Assembly: GCA_964017045.1 (NCBI GenBank)
Contig: OZ024810.1
Span: 9,851,562-9,915,561 of the forward strand
DNA: 64,000 nucleotides
Source of the DNA: Omphiscola glabra
Lineage: Eukaryota; Mollusca; Gastropoda; Lymnaeidae
Direction of reading: 5' to 3'
Each line of letters opens with the position of its first letter. Position 1 is the first letter of the stretch. Positions 24,347 through 34,555 of the stretch are shown piece by piece. The notes under the pieces are model-generated. The model searched no databases. It was not told where the DNA came from and saw only the letters and a list, made by a program, of their open reading frames with translations. The position numbers and the translations under genes are program-made.

Positions 24347-24988
24347 TTGACCACTCTTATCCTGACTTGGTTTAAAAAAAAAAAAACGACCACGATGAAT
24401 TTCTGACTATGTCATTGGACACGGACTCTGACAAGTCAACTGGCTGGGACTCCCTGTTTTTTTTTTTTGGGGGGGGGGGTGAATTGTCGTGCCGTGTGAA
24501 CAGTCCTTTACCGAGGCGGGCTACAGGTCGTCGATTTCTGGTGGCTCGCAGACAGAACAGGACCAAACCACTTCGAGTTAGTTGCCCTATTTGACGTATA
24601 AGACTCTCCCTGAACGCCTTGATCGGGGTTAGAAAGGCAGCCGTGCGTCGCGGGACAGGGGGTGCGGTGGGAGATAGAGGTGTGGGTGGGGTAGTGATGT
24701 CAGAGGGAGAGAAGGGTGAAGGGCAAAGTGATAGGTAAATGGGGGTTTACATATTGATGTCGGTGGGAGAGGGAAGTTAGGGATACAGTGATAGGTCAAT
24801 GGGGGTTATACAGTGATGCCAGAGGTTGGGATAGAGAGAGAGAGGGAGTACAGTGATAGATAATTAATTAGACCTAAACCCACAGTTTGAGAAGAGGTAC
24901 AGGAAAATATTGAGAGGAATAAAAGTCAGATCACGGGAGTAGAGTGATAAATAAAATAATTAGCCTCAGCAATTCAGTACTCCATATT
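24347..24988. other. Intergenic, with an imperfect long repeat
   Basis: Between 24690 and 24860 the words AGTGATAGGT.AATGGGGGTT and GATGTC.G.GGGAGAG recur two to three times. Long homopolymers at 24459-24478. No gene seen. Confidence 0.45.
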
Positions 24989-25122
24989 AGCCCGGGGCAC
25001 AATACCTTTTTAGCACCCCCCCCCCTTTCGAAAACCATACAATATTATATGTAAAATATACCATTTGGCGCCCCTTTGTGAGTAGCGCCCGGGGCATGAT
25101 GCCCCCCTTCGCTACGCCACTG
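24989..25122 (-). mobile_element. CAGTGGCGTAG-family MITE, copy 1 (truncated)
   Basis: GCCCGGGGCACAATACCTTT, then CGAAAACCATACAATATTAT, ending TTCGCTACGCCACTG. This is the reverse complement of the elements at 33488 and 37138 but lacks the last 20 bp or so of one end. It lies inside the roughly 30-bp tandem repeat that continues to its right. Confidence 0.88.
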
Positions 25123-25240
25123 TTTATGACTTCGGGACTCTATATTAGACCTATATGACTTCGGGACTCCATATTAGGCCTATGTGACTTCGGTACTCCA
25201 TATTAGAACCATGTGACTCACCAAACTAAAATGTTGAAGT
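25123..25240. repeat. Tandem repeat of about 30 bp, 3-4 copies
   Basis: ATGACTTCGGGACTCCATAT plus TAGGCCTATGTG-like units. The same ACTCCATATTAG word occurs at 24979 left of the MITE, so the MITE interrupts this array. Confidence 0.8.
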
Positions 25241-25639
25241 CATTGATTCGTGGTCCCTAGTCTGACATACCGAACTAATTATGTTCAGGGTCAAGGACGC
25301 GGGGGCCCCAATAGAGCTCTACAACCCATCGAACAACCCGCTTTCCTTGCGGCGCTGACTTTGACGGTATTTTGTGGTAGTTGAGTTTTCGAGATCCTTT
25401 TTGTCACTTTCAGATTTACTTACCTTTTTCTATGCAGGTTTGTGCGGTGTGTGTGGGGGGAGGAGGGGGAGGTGGTAATTTTGTAAAGTATTCATTTTGG
25501 ACATCCGGGTTTTAGCTGGTTAAACCCTTTAACCAAACCTTTAATTTTCAAATACTATCTTTCGTTTGTCGTCAAAGCAAATCCATAATCATGTACCGCC
25601 AACTACATCGACAACAACCTACTATCTTAATTAACAGCA
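25241..25639. other. Intergenic, no gene seen
   Basis: Unique sequence with a G-rich patch at 25440-25480. Confidence 0.45.
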
Positions 25640-26030
25640 GTCCTCTCTTACCTCCAATCATAAATTATGAGCTCACTCTAATCATGAAATCTGCACTTAC
25701 CCCCAATCATGATATCTGCACGTACCCCCAATCATGATGTCTGCAATTAGCCCCAATCATGATGACTGCACTTATCCCCAATCATGATATCTGCACTTAT
25801 CCCCAATCATGATGTCTGAACCAACCCCCAATCATGATTTTTGCACTTACCACCAATCATGATATCTGCACTTAATCCCAATCATGATATTTGCACTTAC
25901 ACCCAATCATTAAATCTGCACTTACCCCCAATCATGATATCTGCACGTACCCCCAATCATGATGCCTGCTCTTAATCTCAATCATGATATCTGCACTTAC
26001 CCCAATCATGATTTTCAAAAGTACCACTGA
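25640..26030. repeat. 25-bp minisatellite, about 15 copies
   Basis: The unit CCCCAATCATGATATCTGCA plus CTTAC, with point variants. Each unit includes the palindromic word ATCATGAT. Confidence 0.93.
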
Positions 26031-26396
26031 TCATATCTTCCTCCATCCCCAAGCGTTGATACTCAACTTAATGCCAATGTTTCTTAAAGAAATAATCACA
26101 CCCCCCCCCCCCCGGGACAGTGCGCCCAAACAGGCGAAACTTAGGAGAAGCAGTGGTGAAATAAAAGATCCCTAACCCCCTTTTTTAAACCCCACCCCAC
26201 AGCAACTATTGGGGTTGGATTCGCCGCTGACACTGACATTTTTTACGCGTGTGAAAATGGAACACCTGTAATTGGACTTAACGGCATTATGCGCTGTATT
26301 TGTCCGCGCAGAGGCTCAAATTACTTGTTTAAAAATGTATCCAAATGGATTTTTTTCGACCTACTTAATTAAGAAATGGGATTTGTTGGTCTAATC

Positions 26397-26577
26397 CAGG
26401 CCTGCACAACATACGGCCCGCGGGCCACATGCGACCCGCAAGAACCCACTTTGCGGTCTGCGAAAAAACGAAATATTCTTTCTTAATAGCTTTCCCCCGT
26501 CCTATTTTCTTTTGGCCCGCACACGTTTTTTCATAAAGTATTACGGCCCGCCTTACATTTTGAGTTGTGCAGGCCTG
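26397..26577. mobile_element. 181-bp hAT MITE with perfect TIRs and TSD
   Basis: Terminal inverted repeats CAGGCCTGCACAAC and GTTGTGCAGGCCTG are perfect over 14 bp. The target duplications GTCTAATC at 26389-26396 and 26578-26585 are identical. Subterminal CGGCCCGC words (26416, 26545) are typical of this class. No coding capacity. Confidence 0.95.
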
Positions 26578-26585
26578 GTCTAATC

Positions 26586-26992
26586 GTTGTAGATCATCAT
26601 CCCAAACAACTGCTAACAACTTCCCCGGTGTATGCTATAGTTTCAAAAACTGCCCTGATATGTTGCATCAATATTTCCAGTCTTTTCAAGAACACTAAAA
26701 TCCCAGAGCTGGAGATCACTGAAGTTGCCAGTGTCCTCAGCTTTAGTACTAGATCTGGCCCCGCACCGTCTGTGACTTTCCATGTCCTGCTTAAAGTTCA
26801 CCTCAACACAGTTAGACTTATGCGACCTTTAACCCCTTATAGGAGGTGGTGGCCTCTTACTTGGCCATGCGAGGAAGTAGGTGGTGTCAAGTGGTTGGCA
26901 TTTCAAAAATTAACTATTTGGGGGTCGGGGGGGGGGGGGGGGAGCGGACACAGGTAGATAAAAGTGCACTGGGGTGATAGGACTATTGGGTT
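26586..26992. other. Intergenic, no gene seen
   Basis: Unique sequence ending in a G-rich run at 26921-26942. An open frame crosses the right end of the hAT MITE and has no recognised domain. Confidence 0.45.
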
Positions 26993-27303
26993 GTACCATC
27001 TTTTGCCTGGTACCATCTTTGGGCTGTTAGCATCTTTGGGCTAGTACCATCTTTTGCCTGGTACCATCTCTGGGCTGGTACCATCTTTGGGCTGTTAGCA
27101 TCTTTGGGCTAGTACCATCGTTGCCTGGTACCATCATTGGGCTGGTACCATCTTTGGGCTGGTACCATCTTTGGGCTGGAACCATCTTTGGGCTGGAACC
27201 ATCTTTGGGCTGGTACCTTCTTTGGGCTGGTAGCATCTTTGGGCTGGTAGCATCTCTTGGCATGGCACAATCTTTCGGCCGGTAGCATCTTTGGACTGCT
27301 CGT
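26993..27303. repeat. 17-bp minisatellite, about 18 copies
   Basis: The unit ACCATCTTTGGGCTGGT, with variants TAGCATC and TTTGCCTGG. The 95-residue minus-strand ORF is an array product. Confidence 0.92.
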
Positions 27304-27439
27304 AGCATTATCATATATATATATATATATGTAATAAATTATACTTGAATATCAGTGTTAGAATAATAAACAATAGTCGAAATCCCCCCCCCCCCCCGGG
27401 CCAACGCCCCCAAAGTTACAAATATGTATTTGTATTCGG

Positions 27440-27890
27440 TGCATTCCACAGACGATGCAGTGGTTTTCACAGGATGAAATGCCAAAGCGTTGGATTTGAA
27501 AAAAATGGAAAGTAAGGTAGTGCCCTCTCCATGCATTTGGTGATCTCAAGGCTCCATCAAATGGATGGATACAGCTTGGCACCGGGCGCGCAGCAGGAGT
27601 TTCCGTAAGTTTCACGAAGTCAATGCCATACAGCAGCGGTTCTCAACCTGTGGGTCGCGACCCATGTGGGGGTCGAACGACTCGTTCCCAGGGGTCGCCT
27701 AAAACCATCGGAACACACATATACTCTACAGTTATGAAGTAGCAACGAAAATAATCTTGTGGCAAGGGGGGGGGGTCGCCACAACATTAGGAACTGTATT
27801 AAAGAGTCGCAGCATTAGAAAGGTTGAGAACCACTTCCATACAGCCTTGTTGTTCGTCCTTCGCATGCGAAGCTGACCAAGGCTACACCC
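27440..27890 (-). repeat. Dispersed repeat B, copy 2, split by a SPIN-like element
   Basis: Minus-strand homologue of 22975-23220. The right part (27845-27890) encodes SLGQLRMRRTNNKAVW and the left part encodes CIHPFDGALRSPNAWRGH and ISSCENHCIV, in an order suggesting one former protein. The SPIN-like insertion at 27634-27836 sits between them. The reading frame is otherwise open over most of the left part. Confidence 0.6.
27634..27836 (-). mobile_element. SPIN-like hAT MITE, copy 6 (perfect TSD)
   Basis: CAGCGGTTCTCAACCTGTGG to GGTTGAGAACCACTT. Identical 8-bp flanks CCATACAG at 27626-27633 and 27837-27844. Inserted within dispersed repeat B2. Confidence 0.95.
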
Positions 27891-28069
27891 GACGGTGAGC
27901 ACGCAGGCGGGATTTATTGTCAATGTACCTGTAGGGATGAGGCACTTTTATTCTACCAGGTCATATTAACCCTCCTGATCCCCTTCAAATGAGAACTATA
28001 CTGAGAAATCACATATTAACCTATTCTTGTATTACCAGTCGGCATCGGATTATCCCCACAACTCCCTGA

Positions 28070-28195
28070 CCCCCATCTCGCTCCACCCCCCCCTCCACCT
28101 CACTCCGACTCCCCCATTCCACCCCCCTCACTCCGACTCCCCCATTCCACCCACCCTCACTCCGACTCCCCCATTCCGCCCCCCTCCCTGTTTGG
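28070..28195. repeat. C-rich repeat of about 28 bp
   Basis: CACTCCGACTCCCCCATTCC units at 28101, 28129 and 28158, with C-rich spacers. It gives proline-rich spurious ORFs. Confidence 0.85.
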
Positions 28196-28309
28196 CTCCT
28201 ATCACCAATCTTATTTGCTGTAGCAAGTAACCAAGCAAATGAAACGAATAAAGGCCACACACACACACAAGGACAATGGGTCGCATCTAGTGTCTGTGGG
28301 GAGCATACA

Positions 28310-28345
28310 CAGTGGCGTAGCCACGATTTTCAGATGGTGTGGCGG
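28310..28345 (+). mobile_element. CAGTGGCGTAGCC MITE end
   Basis: CAGTGGCGTAGCCACGATTT matches the terminal repeat of the family at 33488. The second end was not located. Confidence 0.45.
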
Positions 28346-28728
28346 GCTCTACGACCAAGCCGCACTGAAGGCAACGAGTGGGTGTGGGGTCGACGGAAAG
28401 TCGACTGAAAGTGGGGGGGGGCGGGGGGTAGGGTTTGGGGGGATACATTTTGAAGCCTACGTGAATTGAGTAGTGCATCATTCTGCGCTTAATCGAAGAT
28501 CAGCAAAAGAGATGCCAGTGGCAGACATTAATATCTTCCGGGTAAACATTCAACAGCCTTTTACTAACAGGAAAATACATCTCATCATTTAGAAAGTGTA
28601 AATATTAGCGTTCAATGAATTGTGTATTGATCATAAATACACATAGAAAAAAACGATATTTATGTATAATAGTATAAAAGAAAGCTATAGGAGAGTTTTG
28701 AAAAAATCAGTTTGAGGTACCTAATTTA

Positions 28729-29205
28729 TGTAGTGCCCCATTTCCCCTGCCCCTGTTGCCCTAATGGTGCCCACTTTCCCTGCCCCATATGCCCTAATGT
28801 TGCCCCTTTTCCTGTTGCCCTAATAATGCCCCTCTTTCCCTGGCCCTTGATGCCCTAATGGTGCCTCCTTTCCCCTGCCCCTGATGCCCTAATGGTGCCT
28901 CATTTCCCCTGCCCCTGATGCCCCGATAGTGCCCCCTTTCACATGCCCCTGATGCACTAACTGTGCCCCTTTACCCTTTCCCCTTATGCCCTAATGTTGC
29001 CCTCTTTCCCCTGATGCCCTAATTCTTCCCCTATCCCCTGCCCCTGATGCCCTAATTCTTCCCCCTTTCCCCTGCCCCTGATGCTCTAATGGTGCCCACT
29101 TTCCTCCTGCCCTTGATGCCCTAATGGTATCCCCTTTTCCCTGCCCCTGATGCCCTAAAGGTGCCCACTTTCATTGTCACTGATGCCCTAAGCCCCTGCC
29201 TATAT
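28729..29205. repeat. Minisatellite of about 34 bp, about 14 copies
   Basis: The unit TGATGCCCTAATGGTGCC then CCCTTTCCCCTGCCCC, with length variation from homopolymer slippage. Confidence 0.9.
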
Positions 29206-30126
29206 TGTTTAATGTTTATTTCGGTCATGATGACATTGTCGTTTCTACAGGATTATAGTTATAATCTTAATTAATGGATCGCCGTCGACGATGGATTAAC
29301 TTGGGTTTTCTTGGATACAAATGTCCCTAACGGCTACTAACGGTGTTTGGACAATAAAAATGATTACATAATCCATGATCTAATTGTTTCCTTCTTTTTA
29401 ATGATTTTGATCCTCTAAAAGAGGACGGAGGGAGTTGACCACCGACGCCAACCCTACCAGTGCTTACGCTGCTGGAAACATAGTCAGTCGAAATCTAACC
29501 ATCATGCACATATTTCATTTCAAAACTTCCAGATCGAAACGCCTTCGATGGGGGGGGGGGGGTTGAAATGGTATGTTCAATTTAAATTTGATAGGTAAGA
29601 ATAATGGACAGGGCAGTTAACAGGAACAGCAGTGTGTGAATGGGGGCGGGGGGGTAGTTAGTAAACACCTTCATAATAATATGGTTCACAACCTGTAGAG
29701 CCGCCCCTGTACCAAGGTCAGACCTTGTGGCTGTACAACACTGGGCCACGATGACAACGCTTCTTCTCTTATCACGCCGGCCTCGTGTACTTTTGTCTGG
29801 GGGTCAGTGCTGTTTGGCCCACATTTCATATCGCCCCGCCGAGGGCGAGGGTGTGGGGGGGGGAGGAAAGGGGTGGAGGGGGCGGGGCTAATATCTCATG
29901 ACGAAACGTGGGCGGTGCAACACAACCAGCAACTCCGGGCTCTAGAAGCGTAAGTTGTTATCATTCCCGGATTAAAATAGTAGGTGTAATGATGTCACAA
30001 TTTTTTTGTTACCGAGAAGGCAGAATGGTTTTTGTTCTTACAAGAGTCCACAAAAATACTGAAATTTCAGAAAAACGTAAAAATACCAAAACAAAACAGA
30101 AAAAGAAACAATATCGAAGTCAGGAG
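29206..30126. other. Intergenic, G-rich patches, no gene seen
   Basis: Unique sequence with G runs at 29551, 29642 and 29855. No coding domain. Confidence 0.45.
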
Positions 30127-30398
30127 AACAATATCTGGTTAACAATATCTATTTTGTAAGCCTGGTGAACAATATCTAAGTCTGGTGAACAATGGCCTAG
30201 TCGGGCGAACAATATCTAAGTCTGACGAACAATAGCCTAGTCGGGCGAACAATATCTAAGTCTGGCGAACAATAGCCTAGTCGGGCGAACAATGTAAGTC
30301 TGGTCAACACCATCTAAGTCTGGTGAACACCACCTAAGTCTGGTGAACACCATCTAAGTCTGGTGAACACCATCTAAGTCTGGTGAACACCATCTGTC
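30127..30398. repeat. 20-bp minisatellite with alternating units
   Basis: AACAATATCTAAGTCTGGCG alternates with AACAATAGCCTAGTCGGGCG, giving a 40-bp period on the left. The right half is homogeneous AACACCATCTAAGTCTGGTG. Confidence 0.92.
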
Positions 30399-30450
30399 TC
30401 GATTAACGAATGCGAATTCAGGTTACGAAAATGTGCATACCTCTGTTTAA

Positions 30451-30640
30451 AAACATTCTCATCGGCCTGGTGGTGAGACACCTGTTCACACACATTCTCA
30501 CCGGCTCCGTGGTGAGACCCCTGTTTACACACATTCTCATCGGCCTGGTGGTGAGACCCCTGTTCACACACATTCTCACCGGCTCCGTGGTGAGACCCCT
30601 GTTTACACACATTCTCACCGGCCTGGTGGTGAGAGCTTTG
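30451..30640. repeat. 39-bp minisatellite, five copies, open in both strands
   Basis: Units begin CATTCTCAC.GGC at 30454, 30493, 30532 and so on (39-bp spacing). Two unit types alternate (ATCGGCCTGGTGG and ACCGGCTCCGTGG), a 78-bp higher order. Since 39 is divisible by 3, frames stay open on both strands (for example ILTGSVVRPLFTH). This is not evidence of a gene. Confidence 0.92.
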
Positions 30641-31030
30641 GTGCGTTGCTACTTAGACATCGTTTGTCAGTGTGCCGTGTTGCCGTGTTTTAAAATAAAA
30701 CACTAATTTAAAATTTAAAAGACACAATTTTGTTTGCTTTCGCTATTTTGTTATTTTTTTATTTTTTTTTGTTATTGAAGCCCTCGTTATAGCGCCTAAA
30801 TAGAAGAAAAAAATATTTTTAATAGAAATCGTATCAGCGTACAAGTCAATCAATAAACTCTATTATATACATGATACGAATTGGCTATGTGGATCCGCAA
30901 ATCAGAAGTGAGAGGATGGGATTAAAAATATATATAAAATATTATCGTTGGGTTTGTAAGACCAAATTTTGGTATCGAATGAAAGGCATTTGAATGAACT
31001 ATGTTTTTGTAAGCTTACGTCTCCAGTTTA
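30641..31030. other. AT-rich intergenic DNA
   Basis: No coding signal. GTTATAGCGCC at 30786 is an isolated word. Confidence 0.45.
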
Positions 31031-31110
31031 ACTCGAATATCACATTAGGAAATGGCGTCAGCGGGCCGTCGAGCTTACGCTCCTTATGCCCTCCCCGGCG
31101 CCCACCCGCA
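31000..31110 (-). repeat. Dispersed repeat E, copy 2
   Basis: Minus strand reads GGCATAAGGAGC then CTCGACGGCCCGCTGACG and CCATTTCCTAATGTGATATT, matching 34556-34625 closely. The translated minus frame carries HKERKLDGPLTPFPNVIFE. Confidence 0.65.
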
Positions 31111-31690
31111 CCTGCCGGCCGCCTCGGCGGCAGGCCGTGCGGAAGGGCGCCAGAGACCTCCCCGGGCGTGGAGCGTCCCCGCCCGCAACCGCTCGATCGG
31201 GTTCGCCGACGGAGACCCTCCCCGACCGGAGACATCTGGTCGACCAAAGACGCTGTGTTTCAAGCGTCCGTAGTCCACTCTCCCAGGGGCCGGGACGGTA
31301 AATTAACGTCCTAATATCTCCCCCCACCCGTCCCGGGGAAGCATCGGACGCCCTCTAAGAGGGATTCTACAGTGGGTTTCCACCTCGCAACTAGTTCGCG
31401 AAATAGCTGGGACGAAACGGTTGCCTAGGAGCAGCTTTCTCAGGGCTGCATAGTTTAACTAAAATAAACGACCACGCATGACATACGGGATAGCATCGAG
31501 TCTAAATGGACCCGGGTCCGAAACAGCCGCAGCCTACACGATAACGGCCTTCGTGTCTCCGGCGTCGCCGAGCGGTAATGCAAATACGGAGCAAATCGGA
31601 CTGCTGGAGTACTGGTGAGCAAAGTGGCAATGAAGCCGACCGATGTAGACGAGGCGAAGGTCTAAAAGTGCCGCAGACAATAGAAGCAAT
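31064..31690. other. GC- and CpG-rich block of unknown origin
   Basis: About 600 bp rich in CG dinucleotides (GCCGGCCGCCTCGGCGGCAG, TCCGGCGTCGCCGAGCGG) in otherwise AT-rich or low-complexity DNA. It begins within repeat E2. It contains an ATGCAAAT octamer-like word at 31578. No rRNA, tRNA or snRNA could be recognised. It could be a CpG-rich promoter, part of an RNA-derived repeat or transferred DNA; the sequence alone does not decide. Confidence 0.45.
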
Positions 31691-32536
31691 CTATTGTTAG
31701 TTTGGGTAAATGAAAGCAGGTGGCTGCAGTCTGGTGATGGTTTTGGCGAGAGTCGGTTTTTGTTTTTTTGTTTGGTTCTTTATGTTTGTTTGTGAGCAGA
31801 CGACAAAACACAGAGTACACGTGTCAGGCAGTTGCACTCAATATATATATTTTATGGCATCTTTCCGTCTACGAGAGACGCTAGATTTATCTTTTCTGAT
31901 TGCAGCTCTTGGTGTGGCTAGTGAGACCAATTCTCGAGTGGCAGCCTATTTTGCATGTCCCACACACGAATGCGGTGGAGCAGTGTTTTCTGGCCTTCCT
32001 TTGCGCTCTTTTTACTGCTGTTGCCGCCCTGTGTTGCTCCATATACATATCATTACAGCAAAAACAATTAAAAATACAATATTTCTAAGGCTGAAAAAAG
32101 ATTAACTGCAATTTACATTGATTTTAAAAAGGGTGTGGGGGGGATTTTTTTCAGCTAGCGAACGTTTCGATTTAAGAACATTGACCACGAACGGAATCAG
32201 TTCGCTGCAATTTGAAGTTCCACTTAAATAGTAATAATTATCCTTTTTTTTTTTAAATGTAAATTTAAAAAATTAAAGACTAAAAGAAAAAAAAGTATTT
32301 AAAAAAAAAAAATTAAATTAAAAAAAAAAAAAAAATAAAAACTAAATGAAATCAACGAGCCTGCAACCGAACTCATTACTTGAATTGAACTGAAGATAAG
32401 AAATAGTCATATTTTGGTAATCAATTTTTCACCCCAAAAATCGTGCCACTTTGGGAACATGTTTTCAATGTGTTCTACTCCTTCAACTGTTTCATCACCA
32501 CCACCACCACAGGTTTGCTTATCTTTATCGGTACTA
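31691..32536. other. Intergenic, one unassigned 131-residue ORF
   Basis: The plus ORF at 31710-32105 is cysteine-, phenylalanine- and valine-rich with no recognised domain; coding status is doubtful. The rest, 32225-32340, is A/T homopolymer-rich. Confidence 0.35.
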
Positions 32537-32785
32537 TGCATGCTTTGCTTTCCTATGCTTGCTTTCCTATGCTTGCTTTCTTATGCTTGCTTTCTTATGC
32601 TTGCTTTCCTATGCTTGCTTTCTTATGCTTGCTTTCTTATGCTTGCTTTCCTATGCTTGCTTTCTTATGCTTGCTTTCTTATGCTTGCTTTCTTATGCTT
32701 GCTTTCTTATGCTTGCTTTCTTATGCTTGCTTTCTTATGCTTGCTTTCTTATGCTTGCTTTCTTATGCTTGCTTTCTTATTCATG
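32537..32785. repeat. 14-bp minisatellite, about 17 copies
   Basis: Unit TATGCTTGCTTTCT. Three overlapping plus-strand ORFs (LCLLSYACFLMLAF period) arise from it. Confidence 0.95.
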
Positions 32786-33461
32786 TGTTGTTTTTTTATG
32801 TTTGCTGACTTGAACTTGGTCTCCGTCTTTAAGATACCATGTCCAAGCAAATCTCATGTGAGATATTCAGTTGATCGGGACTCCGTGGGTTTTCTGGGCA
32901 GACGTGCTCTCGAGGGGGGGGGGGCGAAAACAACAGCGACGTGAATTACACCGCCTCTCCTGTTGAGAGGTGGTGACTGTCCAGATGTAGCACGTGCTGT
33001 CACATCATACCTGGATACATGTCACGGAAAACACCAGTGTTTCCCAAAACTTTTGACATCTGTGTACCCCTGTCTACAATTTTCGTAACACAGAGTAACC
33101 CTCATGGACACAACTTCTCAGCTAAGTGCTATATTATTTTTAGTTTTTTTTTTTAATATTCTTTAATTTTATTCGTTTTTTCTGTTTGTTCGCTGATGAA
33201 GGCTTCCTGCCGACACGTTCGTTGTTTTGTTGCGTTCCTTTTTTCAGGTTTTAACCTTACTGTGTTTTACTAATTTCCTAAGTATGTGCTCAACAGGAAG
33301 ATGTGTTTTTACGCGCATGCCCAGACCCTCGGATCCGATTCATCGTCTGCAAGGACACGAACGGGTCAAAACATTTTACCTCCGCACATTATACATGTAG
33401 GAGGGTCTATACAAATAATTCCTACCTTAACCGCATAAAATCCAGGTAAAACATCAGTGTG
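32786..33461. other. Intergenic, with a possible hAT end
   Basis: CAGTGTTTCCCAAACTTTTG at 33042 resembles hAT-type terminal sequence, and a similar word occurs at 54719. No gene seen. Confidence 0.4.
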
Positions 33462-33469
33462 CCCCCACA

Positions 33470-33805
33470 GTTGCGGGGCCCTATGCGCAGTGGCGTAGTG
33501 AGGGGGGCAAGGGGGGCATCATGCCCCGGGCGCTACTCACAAAGGGGCGCCAAATGGTATATTTTACTATAATATTGTATGGTTTTCGAATAGGGGGGGC
33601 GCTAAAAAGGTATTGGGGGCGCTAAAAAGGTATTGTGCCCCGGGCGCGAGTTAAGCTCGCTACGCCACTGCCTATGCGAAACGGATTGCGCGGGGCAATA
33701 AGTGAAAATTAAGATTTTGTAATAGAAAATAAATTCGCGCGGGGCCTATGAAAGTGCGGGGCCCATTGCGGCCGCATCGGTTGCAATGGCCTAAGGCCGG
33801 CCCTG
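33470..33805 (+). mobile_element. GGGCCGGCCC-type hAT MITE, copy 2, hosting a nested MITE
   Basis: Matches 17037-17216 (TTGCGGGGCCCTATGCG, AAACGGATTGCGCGGGGC, GAAAATTAAGATTTTGTA, GGCCTAAGGCCGGCCCTG). Identical flanks CCCCCACA at 33462-33469 and 33806-33813. The left terminal bases are lost. The element at 33488-33670 is inserted into it. Confidence 0.92.
33488..33670 (+). mobile_element. CAGTGGCGTAG-family MITE, copy 2 (nested, perfect TSD)
   Basis: CAGTGGCGTAGTGAGGGGGG to GCTCGCTACGCCACTG. Identical 8-bp target duplications CCTATGCG at 33480-33487 and 33671-33678, made from the host element's own sequence. An internal GGGGGCGCTAAAAAGGTATT segment is duplicated in tandem. Confidence 0.95.
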
Positions 33806-33869
33806 CCCCCACACACCTCAGCAGACATCCAAATGAGACATAACAACATCATCTGTTCCACTGCCCCGC

Positions 33870-34125
33870 ACTTCAGGACCGAAGCCTTAACTATCTAGCC
33901 AAAAACTACATGGGCTACAGCAACACCTTGCATAAGAACAAAGAAGAGTTGCTGTGAGAGTGTAAAGTCTTCACCATGGGCTGAATGGCCGAAGAACATA
34001 AGCTCATATGGCTACTCGATCTGGACTACGAGGGTGACGAAGATGTTCATCTTGATGAATCCCAATTGAACATTCACATTTTTGACGTCAGACTCGCAAA
34101 CGCGAAGTCAGTATTTAAAAAAAAC
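33870..34125 (+). pseudogene. Possible exon remnant with two in-frame TGA codons
   Basis: One continuous plus-strand frame reads NYMGYSNTLHKNKEELL, TGA, ECKVFTMG, TGA, MAEEHKLIWLLDLDYEGDED and on through SQLNIHIFDVRLANAKSVF. Composition is protein-like (mixed hydrophobic and acidic) and not repetitive. Both interruptions are TGA. I do not recognise the family. It could be a decayed host exon or processed pseudogene, or chance. Confidence 0.35.
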
Positions 34126-34555
34126 AAAAAACACTTTTGTGTTTTTTATTGGAAATCGATAACAAATAACAGATGTTACAAGGTTTCAGAAGGATACGAG
34201 GGAGAAAGGGGTGTGGGGTGGGTGGTGGGCTAGAGGGGATGGGGGTGTTGCTAGAGGGGATGGTAGTAGGGTATTAACTAAAAGTTCATGATACTTTTCC
34301 GAACTCTTTGCTCGGTATGATTGGGCCTCGGTTAATTCCTTGATCAATTCACGGGGGGGGGGGGGGGAGGGGGGGGAAGGGGAAACCCGGGATCTAAGCC
34401 GCAGACGTTAATGCAGTGTCGTGCACTTACCAGGTGACACGTAGTGACCAGGTCACACGTGATACAGAACGGATGGTAATATGAGGGTATGACCCGTACT
34501 CATGATATGTTACGGTGTCGGGGAGACCTGGCTTGTGTGGGGGGAGCGCCAGGGG
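34126..34555. other. Intergenic, G-rich
   Basis: G runs at 34351-34375 and 34549. No coding domain. Confidence 0.4.

Noticed and set aside
23870..24520. Repeated GTGCCGTGTGAA.NGTCCT words at 23881 and 24489
   Set aside because: Only about 18 bp in common; too short to call a repeat family.
31064..31690. Ribosomal RNA or internal transcribed spacer
   Set aside because: GC-rich like a spacer, but no conserved 18S, 5.8S or 28S segment is visible next to it.
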